DNA from: a virus | IMG/VR virus record: IMGVR_UViG_3300009181_000464 | Location: 1-20,022 of that record | DNA length: 20,022 nucleotides | Direction: 5' to 3' (one strand) | Shown: in pieces, positions 19,470 to 20,022 of the stretch | Numbering within the stretch: position 1 is the first letter of the stretch | How the letters are laid out: each line of letters begins with the position of its first letter | Program-made: the position numbers and the translations under genes | Notes under the pieces: model-generated | Told to the model about the DNA's origin: nothing | What the model saw: only the letters and a program-made list of their open reading frames with translations | Databases searched by the model: none

Positions 19470-20006
19470 ATGTCTACTCAAGTTATTGTCTCTCCCGCCG
19501 TTGACACCGGCATTTTATCCATCGCACGCAATGCCCTTGTTGAGGGTGTTACAAAAACCGGTGTTGTCATTGACAACTACTCTAACGCCATTGCATCGGT
19601 TTTCGATCGCAAAGACACCAACGGCAAAATCATTGCAAAGTGGTTTGCTCTTGATGGAAAAGAGGCTAAGGGTATCAAGTTAGAAAAATCATTGTTTGCT
19701 AACACCCTGATGGATCGTGATCCTAAGTTCATTAAATCCATTGATGCGGATGGAAAGCGTACCCCTACGGCAACAGTAGACACCTATTGGATGCGCGTAA
19801 AAATCGCTAGCGGTTATGTGCCAAAAGGTAAGTTAAAAGGTTCAAATGACGTTGACGCAAAAACGGCAACAGAATTGAAAACCATGATAAACCGGATTTT
19901 AGGTGCGGAAGAAGCCGGACAAGAGTGCCACGCTAGCACAATCTTGGAAAACCTTAAGAACAGTTATTTTGTTCTTACTGGTGAGGCTTACAACGCTAAC
20001 AAGTAA
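19470..20006 (+). CDS. Unknown protein, first gene of the divergent (probably early) arm
   Basis: A 178-residue soluble protein, the only plus-strand gene in the window. It has no membrane segment, signal peptide or recognised catalytic motif. The N-terminus (VIVSPAVDTGILSIARNALV) is followed by a beta-type part (KIIAKWFALDGKEAKGIKLE), a Lys-rich stretch (DRDPKFIKSIDADGKRTPTA), VDTYWMRVKIASGYVPKGKL, and a helical C-terminus (ATELKTMINRILGAEEAGQE, STILENLKNSYFVLTGEAYN). Start: ATG with AAAGG seven bases upstream. It has its own promoter and a structured leader, so it is likely made early or at high level, perhaps in DNA metabolism or host takeover. That is inference from position; I do not recognise the family. 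Confidence 0.85.
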   Translation: MSTQVIVSPAVDTGILSIARNALVEGVTKTGVVIDNYSNAIASVFDRKDTNGKIIAKWFALDGKEAKGIKLEKSLFANTLMDRDPKFIKSIDADGKRTPTATVDTYWMRVKIASGYVPKGKLKGSNDVDAKTATELKTMINRILGAEEAGQECHASTILENLKNSYFVLTGEAYNANK

Positions 20007-20022
20007 GTAAACGACAGAACCT

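Noticed and set aside
1-20022. tRNA genes, CRISPR arrays, insertion sequences, integrase or attachment sites
   Set aside because: I looked for cloverleaf-type sequences, regularly spaced repeats, transposase motifs and tyrosine or serine recombinase motifs and saw none.

Overview
The window is part of a tailed double-stranded DNA bacteriophage genome (class Caudoviricetes). It covers the virion morphogenesis block plus the start of a divergent gene block. Evidence is the order small terminase, large terminase, P22-type portal, scaffold-like protein, major capsid protein (Mu gpT-like), connector-type proteins and receptor-binding or tail proteins. The portal type and the absence of any tape-measure, tail-tube or sheath gene suggest a short-tailed phage, but the window is incomplete. 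Most genes carry AAGGAG-like Shine-Dalgarno sites, as expected for a bacterial host. The protein types resemble those of uncultured aquatic phages; I cannot name the host. No integrase, tRNA, CRISPR array or insertion sequence is visible.

Layout. From about 19050 down to 1, all genes lie on the minus strand and are read right to left. (1) Packaging and head: terS (18428-19048), terL (16924-18450), portal (14413-16914), a 65-residue helical protein, a GroES-like co-chaperonin (13816-14226), a probable scaffold (12801-13805), a 157-residue virion-type protein, a probable capsid accessory protein (11479-12309) and the major capsid protein (10554-11465). (2) Two strong terminators, at 10498-10524 and 9835-9856, bracket a virion-type gene (9865-10398) whose 105-base leader is rich in inverted repeats. 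(3) A cluster of small, basic, Gly/Lys-rich proteins (5374-9821) includes a DUF6321-like protein, a holin-like membrane protein and five proteins sharing an ADG-x-x-x-KGKT-[KR]-GK motif. Connector and adaptor proteins (6288-7217, 4703-5377) and a zinc-ribbon protein (5859-6287) are interleaved with it. (4) The left end holds two tandem paralogous structural proteins, a WGD/LTG-repeat protein, a tail-fibre-like protein with TNKTLT repeats, and a LamG/SPRY protein that runs off the left edge.

Gene junctions are very tight. Stop codons are built into the next gene's Shine-Dalgarno site (TAAGGA then ATG), Shine-Dalgarno sites lie in the last codons of the upstream gene, or stop and start overlap (ATGA, TTGA, TAATG). 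Three genes appear to use TTG starts.

The right end (19055-19469) is a 415-base divergent control region. It has one well-formed plus-strand promoter, two candidate minus-strand promoters, two strong palindromes that could be operators, A/T tracts and G-rich stretches. The plus-strand promoter drives a 178-residue gene of unknown function (19470-20006), probably the first gene of the early or non-structural arm.

The least explained feature is the block of small basic proteins sharing the KGKT-[KR]-GK motif, mostly at the C-terminus, inside the morphogenesis operon.
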